Shown here: positions 5,207 through 6,376 of the stretch, piece after piece | How the letters are laid out: each line of letters starts with the position of its first letter | Position numbering within the stretch: position 1 is the stretch's first letter | NCBI GenBank assembly: GCA_005801395.1 | Contig: SYDV01000128.1 | Span: forward strand, 1 to 6,376 | Direction of reading: 5' to 3' | Source of the DNA: Planctomycetia bacterium | GTDB taxonomy: Bacteria; Planctomycetota; UBA11346 | DNA: 6,376 nt | Program-made: the position numbers and the translations under genes | Notes under the pieces: generated by a model | Seen by the model: the letters and a program-made list of their open reading frames with translations, nothing else | Told to the model about the DNA's origin: nothing | Database searches by the model: none

Positions 5207-6376
5207 TCACAAATTAAAATACTTCGCCCCCGGATGGTGAACGATGATCGCTGATGTCGATTGCTCAGGATGGAGTTGGAACTCCTCTGACAATTCCACG
5301 CCGATGTCTTGCCATAACAGAAGGTCTTGTAGGTATTTTTGGTCTTCGATGCGGGGGCAGGCAGGGTAGCCGAAGGAGAAGCGGCTGCCTTGGTAACCCT
5401 GGGTGAAGAGGTCTTTGAGTTCGAGGGCGTCGTCACCGGCGATGTCGAGTTGTTGGCGAATGCGTTTGTGCCAGTACTCGGCTAGGGCTTCGGCGCTTTC
5501 GACGGAGAGGCCGTAGAAGTATAGGTATTCTTGATAATTATCGGCTTTGAATAAACGCTGGCAGTGTTCGCTGGCGATGGCGCCCATGGTGACGCAGTGC
5601 AGCGCTAATACGTCGCGTGCGCCGTTAGCCCAGGCTTTTGCTGGGATAAATGACTGTTCATCACTGACCGCCGATGCACCGAGGGGGCGGAAATAGTCGC
5701 TAATACATAGATGCTGGCAGACTTCCGGACTTCCGGACTTCCGCTGGTTTTGCGAAACAGCCGGATTCGGCATCTGGCGGGGTAAATTAAAGCGGCAGCG
5801 TTCTGCTCCGGTTTCTGGATCGAAGACGATTAAATCATTTTTGTCTGAAGCGCAGGGATAGTAACCATACGCGACCGAGGGGGAGAGCATTTTTTCACGT
5901 GTGGCTTTTTCTACCCAACGTTTGAGCGTTGGTATCGCTTCGCGGTCAATGAGTTCCTGCCATTGTTCTTTACTTAATTCCTGTCCCTGACGAAAGCCCC
6001 ATTGGCCACGAAATAGTGCGTTGGGATTAATGTAGCGAGTAATCGTCGGTAGATCGAGTTCATCCGCGCGCACGATACGACGGCCCCAGAACGGCGGTTT
6101 TGGAATACGTGGCGCTGCCGGGGTATTTGAGGGCACATAGGCTTTGCCGATCGCGAGTTTTTCTTCGAGAATCTCGTTGGCGGTTTTAACTTTGGCAACG
6201 CGCGCTTTTTTCGTAGTGAGCTTGAATTGCTCTTTCGGGATTTGTAAACAAATCTCGTCCATTAATTGTAAGCCGTCAAACGCGTCAGCGGCGTACCAGA
6301 CTCTGTGATCGTGTCCGGAAGTCTCGGCAGAGGGTCCGGAAGTCCGGGTGTCCGGAAGTCCGGAAGTCTCGTCTGC
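5207..6376 (-). CDS. metH: Cobalamin-dependent methionine synthase, C-terminal part
   Basis: MetH methylates homocysteine using methylcobalamin and methyltetrahydrofolate. This C-terminal part includes the activation domain, which binds AdoMet to rescue oxidised cobalamin. The frame is open to the right edge and yields 389 residues; the substrate and B12-binding modules lie beyond the window. Visible are YAADAFDGLQLMDEI soon after the edge, PFWGRRIVRADELDL, the GYYPC segment, LCISDYFRP (223-231), AEYWHKRIR, and RFSFGYPACP (332-341), which holds the AdoMet-binding RxxxGY motif. The ending STSAIIVHHPGAKYFNL is the normal terminus. Compared with what I recall of the family, about 20 extra residues (202-222) interrupt the join LPRQ/LCISDYF; they contain an 8-base tandem repeat. 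A Thr/Ser/Gly/Pro-rich stretch at the edge is also repeat-derived. The ATG at 6262 is internal, not the true start. The last 61 codons recur at 3551-3733. Confidence 0.93.
   Translation of the reverse strand, partial: ADETSGLPDTRTSGPSAETSGHDHRVWYAADAFDGLQLMDEICLQIPKEQFKLTTKKARVAKVKTANEILEEKLAIGKAYVPSNTPAAPRIPKPPFWGRRIVRADELDLPTITRYINPNALFRGQWGFRQGQELSKEQWQELIDREAIPTLKRWVEKATREKMLSPSVAYGYYPCASDKNDLIVFDPETGAERCRFNLPRQMPNPAVSQNQRKSGSPEVCQHLCISDYFRPLGASAVSDEQSFIPAKAWANGARDVLALHCVTMGAIASEHCQRLFKADNYQEYLYFYGLSVESAEALAEYWHKRIRQQLDIAGDDALELKDLFTQGYQGSRFSFGYPACPRIEDQKYLQDLLLWQDIGVELSEEFQLHPEQSTSAIIVHHPGAKYFNL
5210..5392 (-). repeat. Direct repeat of metH 3' end, copy within metH
   Basis: This is the counterpart of 3551-3733, within the intact metH reading frame. 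The distance between corresponding bases is 1,659 bp, which is the size of the unit that carries the kinase module plus one copy of the metH end. Confidence 0.9.
5720..5743. repeat. 8-bp tandem repeat, three copies, inside metH
   Basis: GACTTCCG occurs three times in a row on the plus strand. Read in the metH frame the 24 bases give eight codons (RKSGSPEV), so three units keep the frame although one unit would not. The repeat sits in the extra segment that interrupts the conserved LPRQ/LCISDYF join. Confidence 0.9.
6311..6376. repeat. Cluster of TCCGGAAGTC repeats at the window edge
   Basis: TCCGGAAGTC occurs at 6314-6323, 6335-6344 and 6351-6360, followed directly by CGGAAGTC at 6361-6368, with short variable spacers. 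It is the same 8-base unit as at 5720-5743, but in the opposite orientation on the plus strand. In the metH frame it codes for a Thr/Ser/Gly/Pro-rich linker just before the conserved YAADAFDGL segment. The cluster may continue past the edge. Confidence 0.85.

Noticed and set aside
6311..6376. CRISPR-like array
   Set aside because: The unit is only 8-10 bases, spacers are irregular and very short, and the whole stretch is open in the metH frame.

Overview
The window is a bacterial chromosomal segment in which every supported gene reads on the minus strand, so transcription runs from right to left. The organism is uncertain. A moderate base composition, a glutamine-dependent NAD synthetase and a zeta-type kinase operon fit a proteobacterium, perhaps gamma or beta. 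The MetH C-terminus looks more like the cyanobacterial-style branch of that family than the E. coli form. I offer this as a weak inference only.

Right part (about 5207-6376): the C-terminal 389 residues of cobalamin-dependent methionine synthase (MetH), with the 5' part cut off by the window edge. The reading frame is interrupted, in frame, by short tandem repeats built on an 8-base unit (CGGAAGTC or its complement). One sits inside the activation domain and a second cluster lies at the inferred linker before it.

Middle part (3548-5206): an accessory insert. Next to the metH stop is a strongly foldable region (5091-5202), then a second repeat-like block with a foldback and two tight hairpins (4909-5017). 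Next is a compact cluster of three overlapping small reading frames: a 36-residue ORF whose sequence recalls the N-terminus of type I restriction HsdR proteins, a zeta-toxin-like P-loop kinase broken by an apparent one-base deletion, and a 70-residue partner ORF overlapping it by ATGA. The insert ends with a second copy of the last 61 codons of metH (3551-3733). This copy is in the same orientation and 92% identical to the copy in metH. All 14 differences fall at third codon positions and only one changes the residue. The insert is therefore flanked by 183-bp direct repeats of the metH 3' end.

Left part (1-3480): a two-gene NAD salvage operon, pncB (nicotinate phosphoribosyltransferase, complete) followed after 45 bp by nadE (glutamine-hydrolysing NAD synthetase, C-terminal tip cut off by the window). 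A sigma70-like promoter ahead of pncB has a perfect 7-7-7 inverted repeat lying across its -10 element, which suggests repression by a NAD-responsive or similar regulator. PncB makes nicotinate mononucleotide and NadE amidates the dinucleotide to NAD. The adenylyltransferase step between them (NadD) is not encoded here.

The most unusual feature is the arrangement in the middle: a toxin-antitoxin-like module sitting between two copies of a metH 3' end, as if it arrived with, or was captured by, exchange at the end of metH.
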